A stretch of 25,780 nucleotides of DNA, taken from assembly GCA_001701075.1 (NCBI GenBank), contig DAAK01000048.1:1-25780 (forward strand), in the 5' to 3' direction. The notes beneath the pieces are model-generated. The model made no database searches. It was given only the letters and a program-made list of their open reading frames with translations, and had not been told where the DNA came from. This document shows, in pieces, positions 8,701 to 16,082 of this stretch (the first letter of the stretch is position 1; each line of letters begins with the position of its first letter). The stretch comes from Bacteroidales bacterium GP3. Lineage in GTDB: Bacteria; Bacteroidota; Bacteroidia; Bacteroidales; Muribaculaceae. The position numbers were made by a program, and so were the translations under genes.

Positions 8701-10259
8701 ATAGGAGGATTTGTGACCTGAGCAAAATGTTGGCGGAAATAATTATATAGAGGTTGTCTTCTTTTTGAAAGGGCGGCTAATGGACTATCGTCTCCCATGG
8801 AGTGGATCGGTTCCTTAGCCTCCACTGTCATCGGAGTGATGATCTTTTCTATCTCCTCGCTATCATACATGAAGGTGTGAAGGAGTTTCTCAAAACCCTC
8901 CACTGTATTGCCCACCTTCTTTCCGGATGTTATGGCATCGAGCTTTACACGATTGCGAGCAAGCCAGTCTCGGTATGGATACATGTTGGCAAGATCCTCT
9001 TTGATTTCTTCGTCAAACATGATACGATGCTCTTTCATGTCTACGATCAACATCTTTCCCGGTTTCAGTCTCCCTTTTCGTTTGATTTCAGATGGATCGA
9101 AGGCAAGCACACCCGTTTCGGATGCTATCACTACTGTGTCATTGTCTGTAATGAGATAGCGGCCGGGACGAAGTCCATTTCTGTCGAGCATACCCCCGGC
9201 ATAGCGGCCATCACAGAAGAGCAGCGTTGCCGGACCATCCCATGCTTCCATCAAGATAGAATGATATTCATAAAATGCCTTGAGAGCTGGAGAGATAGGG
9301 TTCTTGTCGTTGAATGATTCCGGCACAAGCATGGCAAGCGCATGAGGTAGCGACATTCCGGCCATGACGAAAAATTCCAATACATTGTCGAGCGACGCTG
9401 AGTCGCTCATCCCGGGTTGTGCTATCGGTGTCATATCCTGACCTCCGAATGCTTGAGGATGATAAACACCTTCGCGAGCTTTGAGCCATAGACGATTGCC
9501 TTGAATGGTGTTGATTTCGCCATTATGGCCAAGTATGCGGAAGGGCTGGGCAAGGCTCCAGGCAGGGAATGTATTGGTGGAGAATCGTGAGTGGACAAGA
9601 GCCATTGCTGTGGTGAAGCGAGGATTCATCAGGTCAGGATAGTAATATCTGAGCTGAAGGCTCGTGAGCATTCCTTTATATACTAATGTCTGTGAGGATA
9701 GCGAACAGATATAGAAGTCAGATTTTCCTTTGATATCTGAGTCAGCTACTTTCTTCTCAACTCTTTTTCTGAGCAGATAGAGACGGAGTTCCATCGGTCG
9801 GTCACTCTCTTCGTCGGTGACGAATATCTGCCTTACGGCTGGTTCCGCATTGCGAGCTACTTCTCCAAGCATAGAGTTGTTGGTAGGCACATCCCTGACA
9901 GTTAAAAGGGTCATGCCATCTACCATAGCTTCCCGCTCGATAATGTCGATAATCTCTTCCTGAGATTCTAAGTCGCGTGGCATAAAGACCAACCCAGTGC
10001 CATAACGTCCTTTTTCCGGAACAGGTACACCTTGAAGAAGAATAAATTCATGGGGTATCTGCACCATAATACCCGCGCCATCGCCGGTAAGTGGATCAGC
10101 CCCCTCTGCGCCTCGGTGCACCATATGCTCCAAAACTTGAAGTGCTTTTTCTACGAGATGGTGACTTTTCCTTCCACCTACATTCACAAGCAGACCGACG
10201 CCACATGCATCATGCTCAAACCGAGGGTCGTATAGCCCTCTACTATCCGCGAAACTCAT
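5799..10259 (-). CDS. gltB: Glutamate synthase large subunit (GOGAT alpha)
   Basis: A 1486-residue protein of full family length. GOGAT makes two glutamates from glutamine and 2-oxoglutarate in ammonium assimilation. The N-terminal glutaminase nucleophile is Cys19 in EHDACGVGLLV, implying removal of an 18-residue propeptide. The FMN/2-oxoglutarate domain includes GEGGEDSARF, KPGEGGQLPG and SGSDGGTGASP. The 3Fe-4S ligands are Cys1117, Cys1123 and Cys1128 (CIMDRRCHTNKC). The C-terminal beta-helix shows Gly-rich repeats such as GGVTVVLGPTGRNFAAGMSGG. A strong promoter lies upstream. The small subunit gltD, which feeds electrons from NAD(P)H, is not adjacent on either side, so it must be elsewhere or electrons come from another donor. 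Identity is certain; the electron donor is open. Confidence 0.97.
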   Translation of the reverse strand: MSFADSRGLYDPRFEHDACGVGLLVNVGGRKSHHLVEKALQVLEHMVHRGAEGADPLTGDGAGIMVQIPHEFILLQGVPVPEKGRYGTGLVFMPRDLESQEEIIDIIEREAMVDGMTLLTVRDVPTNNSMLGEVARNAEPAVRQIFVTDEESDRPMELRLYLLRKRVEKKVADSDIKGKSDFYICSLSSQTLVYKGMLTSLQLRYYYPDLMNPRFTTAMALVHSRFSTNTFPAWSLAQPFRILGHNGEINTIQGNRLWLKAREGVYHPQAFGGQDMTPIAQPGMSDSASLDNVLEFFVMAGMSLPHALAMLVPESFNDKNPISPALKAFYEYHSILMEAWDGPATLLFCDGRYAGGMLDRNGLRPGRYLITDNDTVVIASETGVLAFDPSEIKRKGRLKPGKMLIVDMKEHRIMFDEEIKEDLANMYPYRDWLARNRVKLDAITSGKKVGNTVEGFEKLLHTFMYDSEEIEKIITPMTVEAKEPIHSMGDDSPLAALSKRRQPLYNYFRQHFAQVTNPPIDPLREELVMNLDSYIGSVDKEMLDFSPEQCKMVLLKRPIITNRELDLLCHLRYKGFDAVHLDMTFPIEEGSEGLEKGIERLCKEGEKAVDDGCSYIILTDRGVSADRAPIPSLLATAALHHHLIDARKRTKTAIVVETGDAREVMHFALLVGYGASAINPYMALAVIDKMVENKKIQLDFASAQRHYIEAVDKGLLKIMSKMGISTLISYKGSQLFEAIGLADDICNRYFGHTPSKISGLGLKSITEDILDAHKEAWSGDFDETAPLSNNGRYGFRKDGELHAWNPEAVKALRMATRLDSYKKFMEFCDIVDSGHDPIFIRDYLEIGGLGEGVPIEEVESEESIMKRFFTGAISFGAISTEAHEAIAAAMNSIGAKSNTGEGGEDSARFAPREDGTSVRSAIKQVASGRFGVTANYLVNADEIQIKVAQGAKPGEGGQLPGFKVDKVIARTRHSIPGISLISPPPHHDIYSIEDLAQLIFDLKNVNPNAKISVKLVSESGVGTIAAGVAKAKSDLITISGSDGGTGASPASSIRYAGTPVELGLSETQQTLVMNNLRGQVRLQADGQLKSARDVMVMAMLGAEDYGFSTAAMIVLGCIMDRRCHTNKCPVGIATQNPELRAKYDGSPDYLVRYFRFLARRIREMMAERGIRRLDEIIGRPDLLHVKEGLPEGLDLSRLLYVPEEAAKNSVICVSEQKHEIDNVLDRRIIAMAYPAIQSATHVEMEFPVSNTDRSIGAMLSGEIAKKYGDEGLPQHDLIKVVFKGSAGQSFGAFLTKGVTFRLEGDANDYVGKGLSGGRIVIVPSEGSKFAPENSIIAGNTILYGATSGEIFINGRVGERFCVRNSGATAVVEGVGDHCCEYMTGGVTVVLGPTGRNFAAGMSGGVAYVYDPERTFDYFCNMEMVELSLVDDQSDARELHRIVSAHYRHTRSPLAARLLDDWDNAVKDFIQVMPTEYKRVRAMMNHD

Positions 10260-10316
10260 TTTACCTTATTTTTACCTTAAAAGCAAGAAAATTGATAATT
10301 TTCTCAAAATTTGATG

Positions 10317-10348
10317 CAAAAGTAGTAAATATCCATCACTCTTGCAAA
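10317..10348 (-). promoter_or_regulatory. Promoter of gltB
   Basis: The minus strand carries -33 TTTG (10345-10348), a 20-nt spacer and -7 TACTTTTG (10317-10324), an exact match to the Bacteroidetes consensus. A leader of about 50 nt would follow. Close to the start codon AAGGTAAAA occurs twice in tandem (within 10261-10282), the nearer copy possibly serving ribosome binding. Confidence 0.75.
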
Positions 10349-10393
10349 TTTTTCAGCATTTTTCTTTTACAACCGAATACACATTTTGCCTTT

Positions 10394-11380
10394 TTAGCCT
10401 TCCACTCCTGAAATTGAGACAACTTGGTAGATGATATAGGCGACATAGCATACAAAAAGGATTGCCCCTTCAGGACGAGTAATAGTGCGCTTCCCGAATT
10501 TCCAGCAAAAGAACCAGAAAAGAATGGCGGCAAACGTCATCACCAGGAGATCAAGATGGGAAACTCCTCCAAAAGGCAACGGACTTATTGTTGATGTCAA
10601 GCCAAGCACTAAGAATATGTTGAAAATATTGCTGCCAATCACATTGCCAACTGCAATTCCTGAATTACCTTTTAGTGCAGCTGCAACGGAAGCTGCAAGT
10701 TCCGGAAGGGATGTTCCAGCTGCTACAATGGTCAAACCAACGACAGCCTCACTCATGCCAAGAGATAAAGCGACGCCAGAGGCTCCAGCAACAAATCTAT
10801 CTCCTCCATATACAAGACCACCCAATCCCAAAATTATCATTATAACAGAACGCCATACCGACAATTCTTTCCTTTCTGCAACATCTACAGCCGTCGGATC
10901 TGTGTCCGAGGCTCCCTTTGCCTGAGCAAATGTGTATCGAAGGAAGATGACAAGGAACAGCAAGAGAAGAATACCTGAGATTCGGGACACGATCCTTTCT
11001 CCAGAGCCTTCCAAAATATCTCCAAATCCTATTGCAAGCAATGCAAGGGACGAGAGAATGACCAGACCGATTTCATTGACCATAACCGAAGGTTGAACCT
11101 TGATGGGTTTTACCATAGCAACAACTCCAATTATGACCAAGATATTGAAAATATTACTTCCGACAACATTACCCACGGCCATTGGCGCATTCCCTTGGAG
11201 TGCCGACACTATGCTTATTGAAAGTTCTGGAGTCGAAGTGCCGAAAGCAACCACGGTCAAGCCAACGACGAGGTCACTAATCCCAAATTTTCTGGCAATT
11301 GATGCAGCACCGTCCGTAAGCCAGTTTGCACCTAAAATAATCAATGCCACTCCAAACAGCAGCCAAAATACATTCATCAT
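10394..11380 (-). CDS. CaCA-family Na+/Ca2+ exchanger (YrbG-like)
   Basis: An inner-membrane protein of about 328 residues, with the two inverted alpha-repeat motifs that define the Ca2+/cation antiporter family: VVGLTVVAFGTSTPELSISI with GNVVGSNIFN in the first half, and VVGLTIVAAGTSLPELAASV with GNVIGSNIFN in the second. Around ten hydrophobic segments are visible, split by a polar loop (GASDTDPTAVDVAERKE). The acidic residues in the GTSxPEL motifs bind the cations; such proteins export Ca2+ against Na+ or H+. I chose the ATG at 11380; a TTG at 11395 adds five residues but is a rarer start. It is monocistronic, with its own promoter, and runs divergently from the DUF4230 pair. The ion cannot be fixed from sequence. 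Confidence 0.93.
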   Translation of the reverse strand: MMNVFWLLFGVALIILGANWLTDGAASIARKFGISDLVVGLTVVAFGTSTPELSISIVSALQGNAPMAVGNVVGSNIFNILVIIGVVAMVKPIKVQPSVMVNEIGLVILSSLALLAIGFGDILEGSGERIVSRISGILLLLFLVIFLRYTFAQAKGASDTDPTAVDVAERKELSVWRSVIMIILGLGGLVYGGDRFVAGASGVALSLGMSEAVVGLTIVAAGTSLPELAASVAAALKGNSGIAVGNVIGSNIFNIFLVLGLTSTISPLPFGGVSHLDLLVMTFAAILFWFFCWKFGKRTITRPEGAILFVCYVAYIIYQVVSISGVEG

Positions 11381-11418
11381 AATTTGCTTAATCAATTATG
11401 AAAATTCTTTTCAGTCTG

Positions 11419-11450
11419 CAAAAATAATACATTTTATTGGGAAATGCAAC
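11419..11450 (-). promoter_or_regulatory. Putative promoter of the CaCA exchanger gene
   Basis: On the minus strand TATTTTTG (11419-11426) fits TAnnTTTG, and GTTG (11447-11450), one mismatch from TTTG, lies 20 nt upstream. The leader would be about 30 nt to the ATG at 11380. Confidence 0.55.
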
Positions 11451-11564
11451 AACAATATTTTAAACCCATAATCTAAAAAAACGTCTTAATATAAAGAATG
11501 CTTTCCTGACAATCTTGTCTATAAAAAAATTATGCGGTTTATTACAATATTCCCATTTTTTGAT

Positions 11565-11572
11565 TACCTTTG
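11565..11572 (+). promoter_or_regulatory. Putative -7 element of the DUF4230 operon
   Basis: TACCTTTG matches TAnnTTTG, 30 nt before the ATG at 11603. No good TTTG sits at the expected distance, so only the -7 element is claimed. Confidence 0.5.
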
Positions 11573-11602
11573 CAAGATAAAGAACATAAGTTATGAAATA
11601 TC

Positions 11603-12211
11603 ATGACAAAATTTAAAGCAATTACCATCCTCTTGACTATTCCTCTTCTATTTGCCTGCTCACGTAAGCAGGCTATTGTTCATAAATCATTATATGAGGA
11701 AATCAAGCACGTCAACAAGATGGAGTTTGCTTCGATGGCCGTCACAAAAACCGTCAAGACAGAGCGTACCGACTGGTATAAAGTTGGGAAACGCATAGCT
11801 GTCTATTCCTTCGACACACATCTCAAAGCTTATATTGATTTATATGAATTTGAAATGGAAGATATGGAGTTTGATGAAGAAAACAAGACTGTAAAAGTCA
11901 CTCTTCCACCTATAAAAATTGAGATAGCAGGCAGGGACATGGAGATGAAAAAGGAATATGAGAATGTCGGCATGTTCCGCACTGAAATTGACTCCAAGGA
12001 ACGTGCCAAGATGAAGGAGAAAGCAAGTGCCGAGCTTAAGAAGGAACTGGAAGGAGACCCTGAATATAAACGTCGTCTTCAAGAAACCGCAAGGAGAAAA
12101 GCCCGCACCTATTTCGAGAATCTATTTAAAAATGCAGGTTACAAGGCATACATACGTTTCAGTGACGAAACAGTGGATGGTGGAGATTTCAATTTAAGGA
12201 ACTATGATTAA
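11603..12211 (+). CDS. DUF4230 lipoprotein
   Basis: A 202-residue protein with a lipoprotein signal peptide ending LLFAC, Cys19 being the acylated residue, followed by Ser. The rest resembles the DUF4230 family of Bacteroidetes: a beta-rich middle (residues about 45-120, including DYEF-like and VKVTLPPIKIEIAG segments), then a long charged helix (about 125-175, KERAKMKEKASAELKKELEG) and a short C-terminal strand (AYIRFSDE). The start is the ATG at 11603; an earlier ATG at 11593 runs into a stop after seven codons. It overlaps the next gene by 8 bp, a sign of translational coupling, and the two proteins look like paralogues. No biochemical function is known to me for the family. Envelope location is inferred from the lipobox. 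Confidence 0.8.
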   Translation: MTKFKAITILLTIPLLFACSRKQAIVHKSLYEEIKHVNKMEFASMAVTKTVKTERTDWYKVGKRIAVYSFDTHLKAYIDLYEFEMEDMEFDEENKTVKVTLPPIKIEIAGRDMEMKKEYENVGMFRTEIDSKERAKMKEKASAELKKELEGDPEYKRRLQETARRKARTYFENLFKNAGYKAYIRFSDETVDGGDFNLRNYD

Positions 12212-12803
12212 AGCTCTGAAATACATAATACCGCTCATTATAGTCGCCATACTTGCTTTCCTTGGTTGGCAATTCTACCGTTATTTTCAACGTCCTGAGG
12301 AAATTGAGGTTCTACCTTCGCGTCCAGGCGACGTAAAGGAAATAGCCCGACTCTGCTCAACTGAAATATATAATGAAGTGTCAGTACTTGATACCGTTAA
12401 TTCAAAAGTGATGTTTGCAGTCCAGAAACAGACCGGAAGTATCTCTTTCGATATGGAACACCTCAAGATAGATGACACCGGTGATACTATAAGGATAGTC
12501 CTTCCTCCGGAGATTGTCGAAGTCTATGAATCAGATGAGAAAAATTCATGGGAAGTAATCGATACTAAAGCGATCGGACCTATGGCTTTTCTGAGAAGCA
12601 ACAAGTTTACCACAGCTGAGGAAAACAGAGTGAAAAGCAAGTTGAAAGCAAACTCAATAAAACGGCTTTACAGCAACGGGACAGTCAGTCAAGCCCGCAA
12701 AGACGCCGTAGAAAACCTGACCCGACTGATTGAAGGAATCTACCGAAAGCCGGTCATAGTAACTGATCCCACGCCCGAAGGTTCACAAAAAATGAAAAAA
12801 TAG
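12204..12803 (+). CDS. Membrane-anchored DUF4230 protein
   Basis: A 199-residue protein with one N-terminal membrane helix (residues about 6-27, YIIPLIIVAILAFLGWQFY), so the bulk should face the periplasm. The order of elements mirrors the upstream lipoprotein: a strand-rich section around VMFAVQKQTGSISFDMEHL, a conserved IRIVLPPEIVEVYESDE (compare VKVTLPPIKIEIAG in the partner), then a basic helical tail with RVKSKLKANSIKRLY and a final KPVIVTDPTPE. Its start lies inside the preceding gene. The pair probably acts together at the inner membrane and envelope, one membrane-spanning and one lipid-anchored. Function is unknown. Confidence 0.75.
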   Translation: MIKALKYIIPLIIVAILAFLGWQFYRYFQRPEEIEVLPSRPGDVKEIARLCSTEIYNEVSVLDTVNSKVMFAVQKQTGSISFDMEHLKIDDTGDTIRIVLPPEIVEVYESDEKNSWEVIDTKAIGPMAFLRSNKFTTAEENRVKSKLKANSIKRLYSNGTVSQARKDAVENLTRLIEGIYRKPVIVTDPTPEGSQKMKK

Positions 12804-12826
12804 GATAGTCTTTCACAAATTTTGAT

Positions 12827-12834
12827 TAATTTTG
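12827..12834 (+). promoter_or_regulatory. Putative -7 element of cstA
   Basis: TAATTTTG matches TAnnTTTG, about 58 nt ahead of the cstA ATG. It lies in the loop of a 7-bp dyad, ATAGTCT (12805-12811) and AGACTAT (12836-12842), which begins just after the stop codon of the upstream gene and could be a weak terminator or an operator. No -33 TTTG stands at the right distance. Confidence 0.45.
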
Positions 12835-12892
12835 CAGACTATTTCTAAAAATAGATGCTTTTACTACAATAGAATTCACAACAATTTTAACT

Positions 12893-14350
12893 ATGACATC
12901 GTTTCTTATTGCGCTTGTAGCGCTGATCTTAGGGTATTTTATTTATGGAGGAGTTGTGGAACGGGTGTTCCGCACGGATCCATCGCGACCCACCCCTGCT
13001 AAGACAATGGCCGACGGAATCGACTATGTGGAATTGCCTACATGGAAGGTATATCTCATTCAGTTTCTCAACATTGCCGGTGTAGGTCCAATCTTTGGTG
13101 CCATCATGGGCATCATGTATGGTCCGGCGGCATTCCTCTGGATTGTGCTCGGCACTATCTTTGCCGGAGCCGTCCACGATTTTATGTCTGGAATGATATC
13201 CCTTCGTCTCGGAGGAAAATCTCTTCCTGAAATAGTCGGCAGCGAATTGGGAAAGAAAGTAAAGATCGTGATGAGTGTATTCACATGTATCCTTTTGGTG
13301 ATGGTGATTGCCGTTTTCGTGCGCACCCCGGCCAATCTTCTCGCTACCCTTACTCCCGACCACCTGAATGCAACATTCTGGGCAATATGCATATTCCTCT
13401 ACTATATCCTCGCCACTCTTCTGCCTGTGGATAAACTCATAGGCAACCTCTACCCTATCTTTGGTTTTGCACTCCTTTTCATGGCGGTGGGAATCATGGG
13501 GTATATGATAGTGAATGCAGTTCCAATTCCTGACGGTTTTTCAGAGGGACTCTTTAACCGTCATCCATCCGGAGAAGCAGCACCTATTTTCCCGATGATG
13601 TGCATATCAATTGCATGTGGTGCCATATCAGGATTCCATGCTACCCAGAGCCCGATGATGGCTCGTTGCCTTAATAATGAGAAGCATGGCCGCAAGGTGT
13701 TCTATGGTGCCATGATTTCAGAAGGCATCGTAGCCCTTATCTGGGCTGCAGCAGCTATAGCCTTCACTGGTGGCTATGATAAACTTGCCGGTTATATGGC
13801 AGAAAATGGTTCAGACGCTGGCATCCTCGTGCATGAGGTTTGCGTGAAATGGCTTGGCACTTTCGGCGGAGTTCTGGCAATTCTGGGTGTAATTGCGGCT
13901 CCAATTACTACAGGCGATACTGCAATGCGCAGTCTACGACTGATAATCGCAGACTCAATAGGACTGGGACAGAAGAAATTCACCAAACGTCTGCTTGTGA
14001 CACTCCCTATAATCGCCATCTGTTATCTTCTTCTGAATATCAACTTTGATGTGCTTTGGAGATATTTTGCATGGTGTAACCAGACGCTTTCAATCTTCAC
14101 CCTTTGGGCTTGCAGTGTCTACTTGGCACGCTTTAAGAAAGCATACCTCATCACTATGATTCCAGCAATGTTCATGACAGCATTGTGTGTCTCATTCATT
14201 TGCTACGCACCTTTAGGGGCATACACTCCCGGCATCGGGCTTCCAATCTTGGCAAGCGAGATAATCGGCCTTGTAGCAATGCTCGTCTGCACATTCCTAT
14301 TTTTCAAGTGGCAGCGTGCCCTCGACCCAAACCTTGTTCCAACCGAATAA
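12893..14350 (+). CDS. cstA: Carbon starvation protein A family transporter (short form)
   Basis: A 485-residue, very hydrophobic inner-membrane protein with about a dozen predicted helices. The N-terminal YFIYGGVVERVFRTDPSRPTPA, the FLNIAGVGPIFGAIMGIMYGP segment, GAVHDFMSGMISLRLGGKSLPE and SGFHATQSPMMARCLNNEKHGRKVFYGAMISE are hallmarks of the CstA family. E. coli CstA (about 700 residues) and BtsT take up peptides or pyruvate during carbon limitation; this protein corresponds to the shorter form common in Bacteroidetes, and its substrate is not assignable by sequence. It is monocistronic, with an apparent promoter upstream and a strong hairpin terminator downstream. Identity is secure at family level. 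Confidence 0.93.
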   Translation: MTSFLIALVALILGYFIYGGVVERVFRTDPSRPTPAKTMADGIDYVELPTWKVYLIQFLNIAGVGPIFGAIMGIMYGPAAFLWIVLGTIFAGAVHDFMSGMISLRLGGKSLPEIVGSELGKKVKIVMSVFTCILLVMVIAVFVRTPANLLATLTPDHLNATFWAICIFLYYILATLLPVDKLIGNLYPIFGFALLFMAVGIMGYMIVNAVPIPDGFSEGLFNRHPSGEAAPIFPMMCISIACGAISGFHATQSPMMARCLNNEKHGRKVFYGAMISEGIVALIWAAAAIAFTGGYDKLAGYMAENGSDAGILVHEVCVKWLGTFGGVLAILGVIAAPITTGDTAMRSLRLIIADSIGLGQKKFTKRLLVTLPIIAICYLLLNINFDVLWRYFAWCNQTLSIFTLWACSVYLARFKKAYLITMIPAMFMTALCVSFICYAPLGAYTPGIGLPILASEIIGLVAMLVCTFLFFKWQRALDPNLVPTE

Positions 14351-14368
14351 AAATATTCATCTATATGC

Positions 14369-14407
14369 TACGAGGCTGTCTAAATTTCATTATTAGACAG
14401 CCTCGTA
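14369..14407. terminator. Bidirectional terminator between cstA and the DUF1846 gene
   Basis: A perfect 15-bp inverted repeat (14369-14383 and 14393-14407, TACGAGGCTGTCTAA and its complement) with a 9-nt loop sits in the 89-bp gap between two convergent genes. On the plus strand it is followed by ATTTTATA, and on the minus strand by an A/T-rich run with five T (complement of 14350-14354), so it can serve both transcripts. Confidence 0.85.
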
Positions 14408-14439
14408 ATTTTATAGCAGACACTAACGTGTCATTCATA

Positions 14440-15903
14440 TCAAAGTTTCTTTGCAGGATCGCAAGTCAGACTGATTCCAAGTTTCTTAAATATCTTATGG
14501 TCCACTTCACCAAGCATCACTGTGGAATGAGCTTGGCATCCGTTGAGTTCCGGCAGTGTCTCAAGTGCCTTACGGCAATTATCATCATGAGTGCTGAGAA
14601 CAGAGAGAGCCACAAGAACTTCATCGCTATGCAGACGTGGATTATGTCCCTTTAAGAAAGTTGTCTTTGTGTGCTGGATAGGCTCAATCATCTCTTGAGG
14701 AATAAGCTTGAGGTCGTGGTCAATTCCAGCCAGATGCTTTACTACATTAAGAATAAGAGCTGAGCTGGGACCTAATAGCTGGCTTTGTTCAGACGTAATA
14801 ATAGTACCGTCAGAAAGTTCTATCGCACTGCAAGGAAGTCCGCTTTGTTCAGAACGCTCGCGCGCAGCCTTGATGCATTTACGATAATTCGCATCGATTT
14901 TTGCCTGTTTAAGGAGAAGAGCAATCTTGTTAACCTCTGACTCATTGTCGTCACCTTTAGCCAGATTATTGAGGGCAGTAAAATAGCGACGTATTATTTC
15001 ATTGTATGATGCACGGCAGCATATTTCATCATTGCTGATGCAGAATCCCACCATGTTGACACCCATATCGGTCGGAGACTTATATGGATTTTCGCCATAT
15101 ATACCTTCAAAGAGCGTGTTAAGGACAGGGAAGATTTCTATGTCACGGTTATAATTGATAGCAGTCTTTCCGTAAGCCTCAAGATGGAACGGATCAATCA
15201 TGTTGACATCATTAAGGTCGGCAGTGGCAGCTTCATAAGCAATGTTGACCGGATGCTTCAGTGGAAGGTTCCACACTGGGAAAGTCTCGAACTTTGCATA
15301 GCCAGCAATCACACCATGCTTATGTTCATTGTAGAGCTGGCTGAGGCATACTGCCATTTTTCCGCTACCGGGACCAGGAGCCGTCACAATGACAAGAGGA
15401 CGCGATGTCTCGATATAGTCATTATGACCGAAGCCTTCATCAGAAGCGATGAGTTCAACATTTGTGGGATATCCTTCTATCAGATAATGATAGTAGACAG
15501 TGATTCCCATGCGTTCCAGTTTTGCACGGAATTTATCAGCGCTTATCTGCCCGTTGTAGTGGGTGACACATACTGAACCGACATAGAAACCAAGATTTTG
15601 GAATTCCTTACGCAGACGAATCACGTCCATATCATAAGTGATTCCGAGGTCTCCACGCACTTTGTTTCTTTCGATGTCTAATGCGCTGATTACAATGACG
15701 ATTTCAGCCTGATCCTTGAGCTTCTGAAACATGCGCAGCTTACTGTCGGGCTGAAAGCCAGGGAGCACGTGACTCGCATGATAATCGTCGAAAAGTTTAC
15801 CACCGAGCTCAAGATAGAGCTTATTACCGAAATGAGCGATTCTTTCCTGAATATGTTCAGACTGAATCTTAAGATACTTGTCGTTGTCGAATCCTTTTAC
15901 CAT
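14440..15903 (-). CDS. DUF1846 domain protein
   Basis: About 487 residues, the usual length for DUF1846. The N-terminus MVKGFDNDKYLKIQSEHIQERI and the internal TAPGPGSGKMAVCLSQLYNEHKHG (glycine loop about residues 175-182, resembling a nucleotide-binding P-loop) are typical of the family, which has known structures but no established reaction to my knowledge. Other conserved-looking parts are VISALDIERNKVRGDLGITYD and SSALILNVVKHLAGID. No signal peptide or membrane helix is seen, so it is cytoplasmic. I place the start at the ATG at 15903, because an in-frame TTG at 15915 lies inside the apparent -7 box and family members begin at KGFDN. A 23-bp inverted repeat overlaps the promoter. Confidence 0.88.
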   Translation of the reverse strand: MVKGFDNDKYLKIQSEHIQERIAHFGNKLYLELGGKLFDDYHASHVLPGFQPDSKLRMFQKLKDQAEIVIVISALDIERNKVRGDLGITYDMDVIRLRKEFQNLGFYVGSVCVTHYNGQISADKFRAKLERMGITVYYHYLIEGYPTNVELIASDEGFGHNDYIETSRPLVIVTAPGPGSGKMAVCLSQLYNEHKHGVIAGYAKFETFPVWNLPLKHPVNIAYEAATADLNDVNMIDPFHLEAYGKTAINYNRDIEIFPVLNTLFEGIYGENPYKSPTDMGVNMVGFCISNDEICCRASYNEIIRRYFTALNNLAKGDDNESEVNKIALLLKQAKIDANYRKCIKAARERSEQSGLPCSAIELSDGTIITSEQSQLLGPSSALILNVVKHLAGIDHDLKLIPQEMIEPIQHTKTTFLKGHNPRLHSDEVLVALSVLSTHDDNCRKALETLPELNGCQAHSTVMLGEVDHKIFKKLGISLTCDPAKKL

Positions 15904-15913
15904 AACGGGATAC

Positions 15914-15921
15914 AAAGTTAA
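15914..15921 (-). promoter_or_regulatory. Putative -7 element of the DUF1846 gene
   Basis: The minus strand reads TAACTTTG, matching TAnnTTTG, only 10 nt before the ATG. The mRNA would then start within a few bases of the start codon (near-leaderless). The box runs into the arm of the 23-bp inverted repeat. No TTTG lies at the -33 distance. Confidence 0.45.
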
Positions 15922-15968
15922 TACTTTTTTCTGAAAAAATAACTATTTTTCAGAAAAAAGTATTAACT
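15916..15968. repeat. Perfect 23-bp inverted repeat upstream of the DUF1846 gene
   Basis: Arms at 15916-15938 and 15946-15968 are exact reverse complements with a 7-nt centre. Each arm holds a six-T run, CTG and an A run, so the element is AT-rich apart from the CAG/CTG core. It could be a hairpin ending the transcript from the upstream gene at 16083, or an operator, since the proximal arm overlaps the -7 box of the DUF1846 gene. Confidence 0.8.
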
Positions 15969-15970
15969 AA

Positions 15971-16082
15971 GTCTTCAGTTGTCAGTCTTCAGTCTTCAGA
16001 TCGGTTGATTGGAGATTTTAATGCCCTTAAGGGCTTTAAAGGCTTTAAGAGCTTTAAAGAAATCTGACATCTGACCTCTGAC
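15971..16082. repeat. Cluster of three short tandem repeat tracts
   Basis: Four 7-bp units of GTCTTCA type run in exact register from 15971 (GTCTTCA, GTTGTCA, GTCTTCA, GTCTTCA). Three 9-bp units around GCTTTAAAG follow from 16033, preceded by a related GCCCTTAA. Three 7-bp units ATCTGAC, ATCTGAC, CTCTGAC run from 16062 and end exactly at the stop codon of the upstream minus-strand gene (16083-16085). No ORF is present between the genes. Confidence 0.85.

Noticed and set aside
11393..11395. TTG start for the CaCA exchanger
   Set aside because: Adds five residues before MMNVFW with no support; the ATG at 11380 is the more usual start.
15913..15915. TTG start for the DUF1846 protein
   Set aside because: It lies inside the apparent -7 box, and family members start at the KGFDN segment right after the ATG at 15903.
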